64,000 bases of DNA from Bog-473 sp963730395 (GCA_963730395.1 CAVSSK010000021.1:496001-560000), one strand, 5' to 3'; shown: positions 35,446 to 46,200, counted from the first letter of the stretch. The notes: a model not told the origin generated them from the sequence alone. Translations and numbers: made by a program.

Positions 35446-36546
35446 TTACTTCGCAGGCCGGCAACCAACGCCCACGCACACCCGCCGAAGACAGTAGCTC
35501 GGTAAGGACAAACCTTGCCTGAAGCTGACCGCCTGAGTGCGACGCGGTGGAAGTAGAACGACCCATAGGCAGCCGTCAATAGTGCGCCAAAGAGGAGCAG
35601 CCGGTGCGAAGTGACTTCTGACCGCCACAGCCGTCATGGCGCCCGGAATCAAGAAGAAGAGATAGTGGCTTTCGCTCAACGAGCCAGCGAGGAAGACGGC
35701 AGTCAGAATTACTCCGCTCAATGGACCCACTACCTCGAGCGATACATTGGGCTGGCGAAACGCGACGATGGCGATCACAACGACGGCTAGGCCGATGATC
35801 GCGAGTCTGGCCAACAAGATCACGACCGAGTTGAGGTTGTGGACATGGCCCAGTGCGGACAACGAGATGTTGTAAACTGCAACCCTCCCAGCCAGGGTTT
35901 GCCCCTCGCCCAGTTTGGTGAATATCCCTGGTATCGCACCTGGATCACCGACGAATGGCAGCATCAACAGAATGCCAACGCATGCAACGGCGGCAGTTAT
36001 TGCAACGGACTTCCATTGTCGAAACAGCAGGGGGATCAGGACTAGTGGGAGTAGCACTGGCTTGATGAGCAGGGTCACGGCAAGAGCCACCCCACCAGAT
36101 ACCCAGTGTTGCTGACCCCAGCGCAACACCACATAGGCGCAGGCGACAACGAGTAGGAAGCCGATGTTTCCCAGCCAGACGCTTGTAGTAACGGCGTCAC
36201 CCTTGACGAGCAGGGCGGCGACGATGGCACTCCCCAGGAGTTGCCACCGGGTCGGGCGAAGGCACTTACGGAAGAGAAAGACGGTGAAGCAGATCTCTGC
36301 GACTTCAAGGTACGCAAACGGCGTCATCACTTGGTGGAATCGGAAGTAAGAGGCTGCCATTCCAAGCAACGCTGCGGTTGGTGGGTACAAGAACTGCTGG
36401 TGGGGGCGGAAGACGTAGAGCGACTGCCCAGAGCGTAAGGCGTGACCGGCGACAATGACCTGATGAAGGTCGAATCCTGCGGCAACGTTGGCGGCTGCCC
36501 GGTGCCCTTGGGAAACGGCTATGACGGCCACCAGCGACCAAGCCAC
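35446..36546 (-). CDS. Membrane glycosyltransferase of the GT87 / DUF2029 type
   Basis: 366 residues with about 9-10 TM helices. 'AGFDLHQVIVAGHALRSGQS' with the Asp in the first loop and 'LYVFRPHQQFLYPPTAALLG' (F-x-Y-P-P) are the GT87 signature. Further helices include 'VALAVTLLIKPVLLPLVLIP' (the K-P-x-x-x-P loop). Such GT-C enzymes use polyprenyl-phosphate-linked sugars on the outer face, as in actinobacterial mannan and arabinan synthesis. GTG at 36546; the frame continues open for another 17 codons without a better start. The IS5-like element lies 105 bp upstream. Confidence 0.82.
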   Translation of the reverse strand: MAWSLVAVIAVSQGHRAAANVAAGFDLHQVIVAGHALRSGQSLYVFRPHQQFLYPPTAALLGMAASYFRFHQVMTPFAYLEVAEICFTVFLFRKCLRPTRWQLLGSAIVAALLVKGDAVTTSVWLGNIGFLLVVACAYVVLRWGQQHWVSGGVALAVTLLIKPVLLPLVLIPLLFRQWKSVAITAAVACVGILLMLPFVGDPGAIPGIFTKLGEGQTLAGRVAVYNISLSALGHVHNLNSVVILLARLAIIGLAVVVIAIVAFRQPNVSLEVVGPLSGVILTAVFLAGSLSESHYLFFLIPGAMTAVAVRSHFAPAAPLWRTIDGCLWVVLLPPRRTQAVSFRQGLSLPSYCLRRVCVGVGCRPAK

Positions 36547-36650
36547 AATGCCGAAGACACACGGCGCGTAGCTCCGCCACTTCTGCTCTAGCTGTAGCCG
36601 TCCCTCGCGAGATGAGATGCCGGAATCTTGTCACGCGACGGAGCCGGGCA

Positions 36651-36679
36651 CTTAGAGCGCACGCCAATAGGCGATGGCC
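36651..36679 (+). repeat. Left terminal inverted repeat of the IS5-like element
   Basis: Twenty-nine bases starting CTTAGAGCGCACGCCAATAG. It matches the inverted complement of 38231-38259 at 26 of 29 positions. Confidence 0.8.
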
Positions 36680-36708
36680 GGAGTGGGCCTGTCGTGGGCT
36701 TCTGACGT

Positions 36709-37251
36709 CTATCGGGCTGCGACCAGGAGCCCAGTGGGAGTCCGCTGGTCACCGCCGAGAACGGCAATGGATTCAGCGACCGAGGAGATGAAGAGGGCGG
36801 AGGTTTCGCCATCGAGATCGAAGAGAGCGACGGCAGCGAGCTTGGATGAGATGCGACCTTGATCACGCAGGGTGATGACTGCATCAGCGAGTTCGATTCG
36901 TCGCTCCGGGGTGTCGACGGTCGGCACCACCTGGTTGAGTTCTCGGTCGAAGGCTTCTCCGTCATCGTCGTCGAGTGCGCTGATCGCTCGGTCGATCTCG
37001 GGGGTGAACAGCCTGGGTAGGGGCACCTGGAGGGAGATGTCGATCTCGGGGAGATAGATCATCTCGTCGAAGAGCGCATGGATCTCGGCGTTGCTGACGC
37101 CTTCAAGGTCGAGGGCGGCGTCGCGGCAGACCTCGAGCGGCAAGAGCCTGGTGGGCGATTCGGCCGCCGCTGAGCGGTCTTTGAGACAGCAGTGTTTGGC
37201 CTTGTTGCCGCTCCCACACGGACACGGACCGTTGCGACGCACCTTGGCCAT
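36709..37251 (-). CDS. SEC-C motif (zinc-binding) protein, IS passenger
   Basis: 180 residues from ATG 37251 behind 'GAGGAGGTAGTC'. The N-terminus 'RRNGPCPCGSGNKAKHCC' is a SEC-C zinc-binding motif (C-x-C-x8-C-C, the last usually C or H). The rest is acidic and helical ('RELNQVVPTVDTPERRIELA', 'DAVITLRDQGRISSKLAAVA') with no assigned domain. It is enclosed by the IS inverted repeats and diverges from the transposase across 146 bp. It may regulate or assist transposition, or be an unrelated passenger. Confidence 0.85.
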   Translation of the reverse strand: MAKVRRNGPCPCGSGNKAKHCCLKDRSAAAESPTRLLPLEVCRDAALDLEGVSNAEIHALFDEMIYLPEIDISLQVPLPRLFTPEIDRAISALDDDDGEAFDRELNQVVPTVDTPERRIELADAVITLRDQGRISSKLAAVALFDLDGETSALFISSVAESIAVLGGDQRTPTGLLVAAR

Positions 37252-37397
37252 GACTACCTCCTCTGTGGTCATTGTCACCGCCGAGGATCGCTCGGGGGTG
37301 GACCACCCATGACCAGGAAGAAAGGTCCACCGGTCGTTGGCTCGGACCGGACATGATCCGGCTGCTTGTCCCAACCCAACGAACCAGTGGAGGTCCC

Positions 37398-38243
37398 ATG
37401 CTTGCACTTGACCCGGTCGTCGTCGACGCCGTCTGGGCGTCTTTTGCCGCCTACCTGCCCGAATACGGTGAATCGAACCACCCACTGGGCTGTCACCGGC
37501 CCCGGATTTCTGACCGAGACTGCTTCGAAGCGATCCTCTTCCGCCTGGTCACCGGGTGCTCATGGGATGTGGCCGGACGGCTCGGCAAGGGAAGCGAGAC
37601 GACGCTTCGGCGCCGACGTGACGAGTGGCTGGCCGCCGGTGCGTGTCAGCACCTGGTCGAAGAGGCAATCAACGCGTTCGACAAGGTGATCGGCCTGGAT
37701 TTCTCTGACGTCTCGATCGACGGGTCACTGCACAAGGCGCCGAGAGGAGGCGAGGGAACGGGACCGAACCCGACCGATCGAGGCAAGAGCGGATGGAAAT
37801 GGTCACTGGCCACCGACACCAACGGGGTGCCGATCGGCTGGGTGATCGACGGCGCCAATCGCAACGACTCGATCTTGCTGGCTCCCACCCTCGAGGACGT
37901 TGCCCAGCGCGGCCTGCTCGGCGACATCGAGACGCTGTGGCTTGACCGCGGGTATGACTCAGAGGTCACCCGCGCTCGTCTCACCGAGCGCTACATCGAT
38001 GACGCCGTCATCGCCAAGAAGCGCACGAAGGGATCTGCCGGAGGCACGAAGAACAAGCCGATGGGCCTGCGCTGGCCGGTCGAGCGGACCAACTCATGGC
38101 TCAGCAACTTCGGCCAGCTCCGACGCAATACAGATCGCTTCAACGCCCATCGACTCGCCCAGTTCGCCCTGGCAGTGGCCCTGATCATCACGGTCAAACT
38201 GGTGAAGTGGGCAAAGAGGTGGGAGCCAATGGCCGTCGCCTAA
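37398..38243 (+). CDS. IS5-family DDE transposase
   Basis: 281 residues from ATG 37398, behind 'GTGGAGGTCCC'. N-terminal DUF4096-type segment ('RISDRDCFEAILFRLVTGCS'), then the DDE core: 'SDVSIDGSLHKAPRGGEGTG' (D1), 'NRNDSILLAPTLEDVA', 'LWLDRGYDSEVTRARL' (D2), 'MGLRWPVERTNSWLSNFGQL' (R-W-x-V-E-R, E) and 'RRNTDRFNAHRLAQFALAVA'. All catalytic residues are present, so it is probably active. Terminates within the right inverted repeat. Confidence 0.93.
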   Translation: MLALDPVVVDAVWASFAAYLPEYGESNHPLGCHRPRISDRDCFEAILFRLVTGCSWDVAGRLGKGSETTLRRRRDEWLAAGACQHLVEEAINAFDKVIGLDFSDVSIDGSLHKAPRGGEGTGPNPTDRGKSGWKWSLATDTNGVPIGWVIDGANRNDSILLAPTLEDVAQRGLLGDIETLWLDRGYDSEVTRARLTERYIDDAVIAKKRTKGSAGGTKNKPMGLRWPVERTNSWLSNFGQLRRNTDRFNAHRLAQFALAVALIITVKLVKWAKRWEPMAVA

Positions 38244-38259
38244 TGGCGCGCGCTCTAAG
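38231..38259 (-). repeat. Right terminal inverted repeat of the IS5-like element
   Basis: Read on the minus strand it starts CTTAGAGCGCGCGCCATTAG and matches the left repeat (36651-36679) at 26 of 29 positions. It contains the last four codons and stop of the transposase. Confidence 0.8.
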
Positions 38260-38267
38260 GGAACAGA

Positions 38268-38341
38268 TTCTCCCGTTGTCAGCCATCTACTAGGAAGGAT
38301 CGCCTTCTCCCGTTGTGAGCCTTCTACTAGGAAGGATCGCC
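38268..38341. repeat. 37-bp tandem repeat, two copies
   Basis: Units at 38268-38304 and 38305-38341 share 35 of 37 bases and end with 'CTACTAGGAAGGATCGCC'. They lie just outside the right end of the IS5-like element. Confidence 0.9.
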
Positions 38342-38436
38342 CAGTGGCCGATTGTGGACCCCGAACTCCTTGCGGAACTTCGCCAGGGAGTCACGGTGCA
38401 GTAGCTCAAAGCGAGCGATTTTCGTCGAGGCTGATG

Positions 38437-38485
38437 GTCGGGCTAGCTGGAACCGAACCAGCGACCTCAGCATTGTCCTGACCTT
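38437..38485 (-). pseudogene. Degenerate tRNA 3'-half-like sequence
   Basis: Read on the minus strand: 'CAGGACAATGCTGAGGTC' then a T-arm GCTGG-TTCGGTT-CCAGC (38446-38462) and 'TAGCCCGACC'. The T stem is perfect, but the loop has G in place of the invariant A58, and the anticodon arm is shortened. It resembles an elongator tRNA (Met- or Ile-like) 3' half. Probably a decayed tRNA fragment left by an integration event. Confidence 0.35.
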
Positions 38486-38646
38486 AACGATTAAAGACTT
38501 AGAGCACCTCGACATCTGGTAGACAATCCCGGACAGACGCAACCGGGGTACCATCCGGGGCACGATTCACGTTAGACACTAGGCGAATCGCTCTGCCGCC
38601 CACCGATCGCCTGCCTCATCTGATCCGGAGTGAGTATGGAGGGCGA

Positions 38647-40072
38647 GTGAGAAGCTGTGGTGCCTTCGTTGCGACGTTCGGACTGTGGTTCGCCGTCGCC
38701 ACGATCATTGTACGACTTCCTATTATCGCGAGAACCTCTACCCTCACTCGCGTGGCGCTTTCGTGGTCTACGTCTTGGGTTCTTGTCGGCTTCGGGGTAA
38801 TGACTCTGGGCTGGCTGCACCTGTTCTACGCGGCCGTGTTCTTCGCAATCGGTCTTGTCGCGGGGGGGCTAGCCACAGTGGTCTGGGCGCGAGCGCTTGC
38901 TCGTCGCCCTCCACCTCGTTGGCGTCCATCGATAAGCGGTCTGTCTCGCTCGGATCTCGCTGTCGCCGCCGTGGGTCTACTCGCAGTCGTGGTTGCCGCA
39001 CTGGGTGCTATTCGCCGGCCCATCGGCGGGGACGAGAAGGAGTACAAATGGGTGGCCCCTCTAGCCTGGGCGCATGCGCACCATTTCGTAGAGGTCACCT
39101 ACCGGCTGTCCAACGGCTTCAACCAGGCAGAGTACCTGTCGGTCCCGGCTGCAACATTTCGTGCGCTCGTCGTTGCCCGGTTCGTCGAAATTGCGATGCT
39201 GGTCGGGATCGGGTTGTCTGCGGCGGCATTGGCGAACACGGCAGGAGTTCGACGTGGATGGTGGGTGGGTATTGCCGCCGCCTCGATACCGCTGGCGGTG
39301 ATCGACGCGACGATGGTGGGAAGTGACATGGAACCGGCGGCGTTTCTGGCCACAGCTGCGCTTGCTTTCTTAATACTGCCCGGAAACTACCGAATCGCTG
39401 TCTATACCGTACTGACGGCAGGCGCAGTGCAAGCGAAGGTGATCGTTGCTCCGGTTGCCGTAATCATGACTGTCGTACTGGTCCTTCTCTTCGATGGAGC
39501 GCGTGGCCGTATCGCGCTGCATCGCACTGTTGCCTATTCCATCGGGGTGATGGGGTCGCTCGTCATCGGTTTCACCCACACATTCGTTCTCACGGGTCAC
39601 TTTGTGGCGAACAACGTTCGTTCTATCTATCCGAGCGAAAGCCCTTTTGTGGCTACCGGCGCCGCGGCAGGTCGCATTCCGAACCTATACGACATCCTTC
39701 TCCTACCGATCAACCCCTTCATAACTGGCATCATTGGTGGGCGCGAGCCATACGGGGGCAGGACGGGACTGGCCATATTGGTTGGACTGCCAGTTGTGGT
39801 CCTGCTCATGTGGAGGTATCGGGACCCTAAATCACGAATGTTCGGATTCTTTGTGCTCGGGGCATCGACGTATCTAGTTATCGCTCCTATCTTCATCAAA
39901 ACCCGATTCCTGTTGGTGTCATGGATCTTCTTCTTGGTACGCCATTGGAGTGGCAGGAGAAGAGCTTGCCCGTCGCAACGCCCGCCTTCGGCGTCTTGGG
40001 CTCTGGGCAGTTCCAGCAATACTGCTCGTTAGTGTTCTCGATCCCGTACGCGTTCTAGCCCGCTTCGCTTGA
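38647..40072 (+). CDS. Multi-TM GT-C-like membrane glycosyltransferase, one frameshift near the end
   Basis: GTG at 38647. About ten TM helices. 'IRRPIGGDEKEYKWVAPLAW' after the third helix places acidic residues in the first large loop, as in GT39/GT-C enzymes, and 'FNQAEYLSVPAATFRALVVA' follows. The current frame ends at 40032 in a low-quality tail. One base shift near 39940 restores 'AIGVAGEELARRNARLRRLG', a final TM helix 'AVPAILLVSVLDPVRVL' and a stop at 40072. It would transfer a polyprenyl-phosphate sugar on the outer face. Exact family uncertain. Confidence 0.65.
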
Positions 40073-40299
40073 GCGATGCTCCACCAGGTCCCTGCCTACC
40101 GCGGGCGAAGCGACTCGTTGACGAGAGCTTTCTGACGATTTTCGATCACGACGGACCCACCTCGACGTAGAGGCTGCGGGTCACGAGCGCCGACCATCTA
40201 GAGGCGAAATGCCCTAAATAAATGTGGCGCGTTTGCTCGAATGTCCATTTAGCTTTCGCGGGCGATATTTTTCACTGCCACTCCTTATCCCCTAGTGAA

Positions 40300-40460
40300 A
40301 GCCCAGCGTCCTCGAAGCGCTCGACGAGCTGTTCCAGCCTGAGACCCGAAGCCACCCGATGTCGTTTATGTGCTGGGCCGTCGAAGTCGACCGGCGAGCT
40401 GGGCGATGAACTCGTGCGCCAAGGCTTCAACATCATCGATGACCCCAATAGCCCAACCGG
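40300..40460 (+). mobile_element. ISAzo13-like transposase relic (short)
   Basis: Read across frames, the plus strand gives 'VLEALDELFQPETRSHPMSF', 'MCWAV', 'KSTGELGDELVRQGFNII'. This follows the N-terminal pattern of ISAzo13-type transposases (L-x-x-x-T-R-G-D-P-x-S-P-L-x-W-x-x-K-S-T-x-x-L-A-x-E-L). Only about 50 residues remain. The surrounding 40073-40620 holds no other gene. Confidence 0.4.
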
Positions 40461-40620
40461 TGCGGGATGCCGTTGTGACTCCACTTCCAAAAGGGGCCGG
40501 CGACGCTGCGCGTTGCCAAGGTGATCCCCGGGCTTTGCTACGACTCAGGTTGGGTGCTCTGGCTGCAGAGTATGACTTGGGTGGAGGATCTCGCTGCCAT
40601 CGCCTAAAATCCGGCCGAAC

Positions 40621-41849
40621 ATGGTTCTCGCTGGCATTATCGCGCTCGCCTGCGCCGTCTTCGGGATTGGGCTTTACGCGTGCGCGCCGTCCATTCCCGT
40701 GGCGATTGCGCTACCTGCGTCATTCCTCGTCTTGCACGTCGGAGGAGCTGGGGGAGGCAAACAAAACATCAGCATCGCCGACGCGGCTCTCTTAGTTGCA
40801 ACTTTATGTGCACTCCCGTTGATGCACTGGCGAGCCGCAGTGAACCTTAGGCGATGGATGGTGCTGGTACTCATTTATCAAGCGACGACACTGTTATCGG
40901 TGGTCAACAGCCCAAACCGCTATGACGCAGTCGAGTGGTTTCACCAGATCCTGATGATTGCGGGAGCGGCGGTAGTGGGATGGGTGACGGTTGAAAGAGG
41001 CAGAGTTCGAATGGCCCTTAGGGCCTATACCCTGATTGCGGCTGTGCTTTCAGTCTGGCTGATCGGACTATGGTTTGCGCACGGTTTTCACACTATCGCT
41101 TCACTGCCATATGGCCTTCAGAAGAATGGTCTTGGCGTCCTATTCGTCATAGCAGTATTGGCGGTCCATCTTGCGCCGAGCTGGACAGGATTTGCGGATC
41201 GTTGGATACGAGTTTTGAAGTATATATGTATTGCTGGAGTTATTTCGACCGAATCGCGACAAGCCATGGTCGGGCTAGTAGCGGCTGTACTTATAGTAAC
41301 AATTCGAGATCGAGGATTGCTTCGACCGGCGCGAGCGTAAGTCGTTGCTGATGTTCTTGGCATTAGCAACGATCATAGTCATTGCTTATATTAGTGTTTC
41401 GGATGAAATTGCAAATCATAGCCATACCAATAGTTTAGCTGTGAGGACGCAATCCTATACTCAAACTCTCCAGATATGGCATACCTCCCCCATCTTCGGA
41501 GTGGGAGAGAGATACTGGAATACAGGTCATTTTCCCGGAAGCATTTCAACCGCCGAATGCTGAGATCGGGATGTTGGCGACAGGTGGAGTGATCGGAACA
41601 GTAGGTTTCCTGATTCTAATCGTGGGATCGTTGAAGATGCTATGGCGGCTTCCACATGCTATGGGATCGTTTGCATTGGCTGTCATGGTGGCGCATGTCT
41701 TTGAGGGGCAGTTTGATATTTTTTGGGTGACAGGCACCGGTTCGGTCCCCTGGATTATTCTGGGCATGGCGTTTGCTGTTTCTAGACAGAGGTTGGGTGA
41801 GGTAATGATCTATCCGTCTGGCTCCGTCACCTCTCAAGAGAATCGATGA
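40621..41849 (+). CDS. O-antigen ligase / polymerase-like membrane protein, two frameshifts
   Basis: Twelve or so TM helices over about 409 residues. Frame 1 (to 41340) includes 'ALLVATLCALPLMHWRAAVN' and 'TESRQAMVGLVAAVLIVTIR', the latter matching the S-R-x-x-x-x-G loop of Wzy/WaaL proteins. A shift near 41330 leads to 'LLMFLALATIIVIAYISVSD' and 'WHTSPIFGVGERYWNTGHFP' (the G-x-G periplasmic loop), and another near 41545 to 'AEIGMLATGGVIGTVGFLIL' and 'HVFEGQFDIFWVTGTGSVPW'. The large outer loop and ending fit the Wzy_C family. It probably polymerises the flipped repeat units. Confidence 0.76.
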
Positions 41850-41899
41850 CGGAGATCGTTTTCGCAGTCGGATGACAACTTCTGAAGTGATTTGAGAAT

Positions 41900-43066
41900 T
41901 TAGACTAGTGATTTTGGTTTAGGTGAAGCGACACTTCGCTTATAAAGCGCCTCTTGGCGTTTGGCTATCGTGCTCCAGAAGAACCTGTCGGCAGATTGTA
42001 AGCCAGCGCTCCGTAGACTTGCCCAAATTCCATTCTGCGAGGACAACGTCCGAAGGGCTTGAGCAAGCGCTTGCGGATCACCAGGAGGCACGAACAGTCC
42101 ACCGCCGCCGACGACCTCAAGCAGCGCTCCCGTAGAACTGGCTATTACGGGTACTCCGGATACCATCGCCTCGACGGCGACCCTACAGAACTGTTCATCC
42201 CATCCGGGCACAGGTATGGAAGGCACGACGACAGCGTCGAACCGTCGGTAGAACTCCGGTAGGTCTGACGGCGGCACATAGCCGATAAAAGCCACGCGAT
42301 CGTCAAGTTCGAGAGAGTGCGCAAGTTGCTCGAGTTGTCGGGCAGACGGTCCGTCTCCGACGAGCTCTGCGGTCACATTCCCTGCTATTGCAATGGCCCT
42401 GAGTAGGACGTCGACACCCTTATGGGCGGCAAGCCTGCCTACGTAGCCGATGTGTAGGTGGCCGGGTATTGGTGCATCGCGCTGCGCAGGTACAAAGTCG
42501 GCTGGGTCCAAGCCGAGGGGGAGATTGACGAGGAACCCCCGTAGGCCTTTCTTACGAAGAATCGCTCCTGCCGCCTCGTTGCACGGATAAGCCCCAGCGG
42601 CCTCTCGAAGGCACCACCTCTCGAACCAACGGAATGGTGGCGGGTACCGCTTTTCGATGTTCTGGGCCGAATAGACGACGAAGGGGACGCGCCGGGCGCG
42701 GAGCATCCGCAGGATGAGCAGCTCACCCATGGCGAGGCTGAAAGGTTCCTCGTGGAAATCGAGTAGGTCGAAACGGTGTCGGCCGAAGATCTTCCACAGC
42801 TGCCAAGGGCCGTAGAGGAACAGATTCGGTCTGGTTCCGTAGGTGCGAATGGCGTGAACGAACTTGTCCGTTCCGGCGTCGAACAAGATGTTGACTCCAC
42901 CCTCATTCCACTGACGAGCCGTAACGAGGGTCTCGTCGACTCCCAGGTTGATCAACTCCCGGTCGCGAGCGCGCCAAGCTTCTACGACGGCGCTGTGATA
43001 AATGCGCAGGACTCGTAGCGAAGGCTGGGGAGGAGCCGCACGTCCCGCGGGTCTCTCGCCATGCAC
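41900..43066 (-). CDS. Glycosyltransferase family 4
   Basis: 388 residues from GTG 43066; the conserved N-terminus 'LRVLRIYHSAVVEAWRARDR' begins about 16 residues in, so a slightly later start is possible. 'FDLLDFHEEPFSLAMGELLI', 'HIGYVGRLAAHKGVDVLLRA', 'VAFIGYVPPSDLPEFYRRFD', 'WDEQFCRVAVEAMVSGVPVI' (E-x7-E variant) and 'GGGGLFVPPGDPQALAQALR' are all present. A soluble GT-B enzyme for repeat-unit assembly. It diverges from the three-domain transferase at 43223 across about 150 bp. Confidence 0.89.
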   Translation of the reverse strand: MHGERPAGRAAPPQPSLRVLRIYHSAVVEAWRARDRELINLGVDETLVTARQWNEGGVNILFDAGTDKFVHAIRTYGTRPNLFLYGPWQLWKIFGRHRFDLLDFHEEPFSLAMGELLILRMLRARRVPFVVYSAQNIEKRYPPPFRWFERWCLREAAGAYPCNEAAGAILRKKGLRGFLVNLPLGLDPADFVPAQRDAPIPGHLHIGYVGRLAAHKGVDVLLRAIAIAGNVTAELVGDGPSARQLEQLAHSLELDDRVAFIGYVPPSDLPEFYRRFDAVVVPSIPVPGWDEQFCRVAVEAMVSGVPVIASSTGALLEVVGGGGLFVPPGDPQALAQALRTLSSQNGIWASLRSAGLQSADRFFWSTIAKRQEALYKRSVASPKPKSLV

Positions 43067-43222
43067 CCAAGCGTACCAGTTGAGTCCACCACCGATCTGC
43101 ACGAAGAGATCAGCTGGCGCGGAAGCGGGCTTGGCGTAGATCCGAAATGTCGGGACCGTGGCGGGGAAGCCACCGGGCGAAGAGTGGAAATATTCGATCG
43201 GTTCGTTGATGATGAGTGGTCG

Positions 43223-46200
43223 GTGGTGGCGCTTGACGTGGTTATCGTGACACACAATTCGGCAGAAGTACCTCCCGCGCGCGCTCGGCTCCTTGCCGGA
43301 TTGGGTCGATGTCGTCGTTGTCGATAACGCGTCGTCCGACGATAGTGCCGAACTGGCGAGTAGTGCGGGAGCCACAGTGGTGGCGAACGACGTGAATGCC
43401 GGGTTCGCGGCGGCCTGCAACCAGGCGGCTTCGCTTGGTGCCGCTGACTTCGTCCTCTTTCTGAATCCGGATGCCACGATCGACGGAGATAACCTCGAAA
43501 AACTGCTTCGTCGGATGGAAGAGGATCCTGGGATTGGCGTCGCCTCGCCGATCATTCGGCATCCGGACGGGTCACAACAGAGGGTCCGCTGGCCGTTTCC
43601 GAGTGCGGGCGGCGCTTGGCGGGAGGCCGTCGGCATCCAAGACTTAGGCACGCGCCCGAGTGGTGGCGAAGGTTTCGTGATAGGGGCCTGTTTTCTCGTC
43701 CGTCGCTCGGCCTTCACGGATGCTGGGGGCTTCGACGTGCGGTACTGGCTCTATGGCGAAGAGGCCGATCTTTGTTGGCGTATTCGTGATGCCGGATGGA
43801 AAGTCATAATTGAAGAAGATTCCGCTGCAGTCCATGTCGGTGGTGCGAGCTCCGATCCGGCAGACCCCCTCATCTTTGAACACTTTTCCAGGGGAAGTGA
43901 GCGGTTCGTGGCCGACCATGGCGGAAAGTCGGCCCTACTCAGCTTCCGGCTGGCGAACTTGGTCGGTTCAGTAGTGCGGACTATGGTCCCGGGCTCCAGA
44001 CGGCGAAGGCAGTTGCACCAGGCCCGTTTGCGTCGAGTCCTCACACAGCTCATCAGGGCTCCGTTCTCAGTCGGGATGAACAGCCCTGCGAGTGCGGCAC
44101 TAGGTCATTCGATCGTGGTTTGCTCCCTCGAATCCCGGGGTGACGTATGGCGCCGAAATCAATTCCTCGTACGTGAGCTCCTCGACGACGATCCGCAATT
44201 GCGGGTGCTGTTCATCGAACCGGCGTTCGACCGTCTCCACAGGCTCACCTCAGTGGGCGGAGCTAGCCGAAATCGGGGACTCCGGTCAGGGCGACCAGAT
44301 GGGCGCCTCATTGTTTTCCAGCCTGTGAAGACGCTTCCCCGAATGCTCGGTGGATTCGCTGATCGGTCACTCCATCGTCAGGTTCGACTCGCCGTAAGCC
44401 GGTTGGGCTTTGACGACCCCACACTGTGGGTCAACGATGCGTCGTATGCCGATCTTGCGCACGATTCAGGCTGGCCCACTCTCTACGACATCACCGACGA
44501 CTGGCTTCGCGTTTCGCAGACGGAACGGGCTCGACGACGCCTGAGGAAGAACGAGGGGTACCTCCTCATCCACGCAGGGGCCGTGGTGGTGTGTTCGGAG
44601 GACCTCGCGGCGAGCCGTCGCCAGATGCGCCCAGATCTGGAGCTGATACCGAATGCCGTGGACATCGAGCACTTCTCGCGACCCCAAGAGCGGCCTGCGG
44701 ACCTTCCGAAGTCTCCGGTCGCGGTCTACGTGGGTACCCTCCACGAAGAGCGGCTGGACATCGATCTAATAGTTGACCTGGCCGGGGCATTACCGAATCT
44801 CGAGATCGTCCTCGTCGGCCCGAGCTCCCTAGGGGTCGAGTCGGACCGGCGACTGGAGGCCAACCCGAACGTCACACTGCTGGGACCGCGGCCGTACACG
44901 GACGTGCCGGCATATCTCCAGCACGCAGACGTCGTGATCGTGCCTCATATCGTGTCGCCCTTTACCGACAGCCTTGACCCGATTAAGGCGTACGAGTGCC
45001 TCGCGGTCGGTCGACCGACGATCGCGACGCCCGTCGCGGGGTTCCGAGCACTCTCGTCCCCGGTGGTAGTGGTGGAGCGGGAGAACTTCATCGTCGAAGT
45101 TGCGAACGCATTAGCGAGGGACGACACCGTCATGAACAGCGTGGTTCCTTGCTGGACTGATCGGGCTGTGGCGTTCGCTGGAGCACTGCGACGAGCGCGC
45201 GACCCGAAATCTCGACGAACGTCTGTGGTGTTTGTCGACCATTGTGCTGAGCTCTCGGGGGGTGAGCTCTCGCTAGTCAGGTTGTTGCCGGCGCTCAAGT
45301 CGGTAGATGCTCATGTGGTGCTGGGTGAACAGGGGCCGCTGGAAGGTCGACTGCGCGCAGCAGGGGCGGCGGTCGAAGTTCTCGAGCTGGACCAAGGCGT
45401 ACGGCACACTCGGCGGGACGAGGTCAAGGTGACGAGCATCGGTTGGCGCAGATTATTGGCTGCTGGTCGTGACGTGTCGGCGTTGCGCCGGAGGTTGCGC
45501 AAGATCAGTCCTGATATCGTCCATACGAACTCCTTGAAAGCGGCGATCTATGGCGGATTCGCAGGACGGCTCGCCGGAGTACCTGTGCTATGGCACATTC
45601 ATGATCGAATCGCTCCGGACTACCTGCCAAGGCAAACGGTGATGGCGGTGCGGTTCCTCTCCAAGATCCTGCCTAACGAGATCATCGTGAACTCTCGAGC
45701 AACCGGCGAGACCCTCGGACCAAGGACGAAGTTCCACGTCGTGCCCAACCCAATTGCAGAGTCGGATCTCCGACCTGAGCCGATCGAGCCGGTCACGCAT
45801 GAGAGACCCTTTCGAGTAGCCCTGGTCGGCCGACTCGCTCCGTGGAAGGGTCAGCATGTCTTTCTCGACGCATTCGCACGGGCCTCTCTCGACAGGGATG
45901 CTGAGGCTGTGATCGCGGGAACGGCGATGTTCGGCGAGAACGAGTATGCAATGGAACTGCGTGACCAGGTACGGAGGCTAGGCATCGCCGACCGTGTCGA
46001 GTTTGCCGGCTTTGTCGAGGATGTCCCGACGCTCATCCGTGGTGTGGACGTCGTGGTGCATGCGTCGATCACGCCGGAGCCTTTTGGTCAAGTCGTGGTC
46101 GAGGGCATGGCTGCGAGTCGGGCGGTGATCGCGTCCGCAGCGGGTGGCCCGCTTGAGATCATCACGGATGGTGTCGACGGCATTCTGGTGCCCCCGGGCG

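Larger units (their letters stand above)
36651..38259. mobile_element. IS5-like element carrying a SEC-C motif passenger gene
   Basis: 29-bp imperfect inverted repeats (3 mismatches) bound a 1609-bp unit with two divergent genes: a SEC-C protein (minus) and a DDE transposase (plus). The transposase stop codon lies inside the right repeat. No clear target-site duplication flanks it ('CCGGGCA' left, 'GGAACAG' right), so insertion may be old or the true ends slightly different. Most IS5 elements carry only a transposase. Confidence 0.75.
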
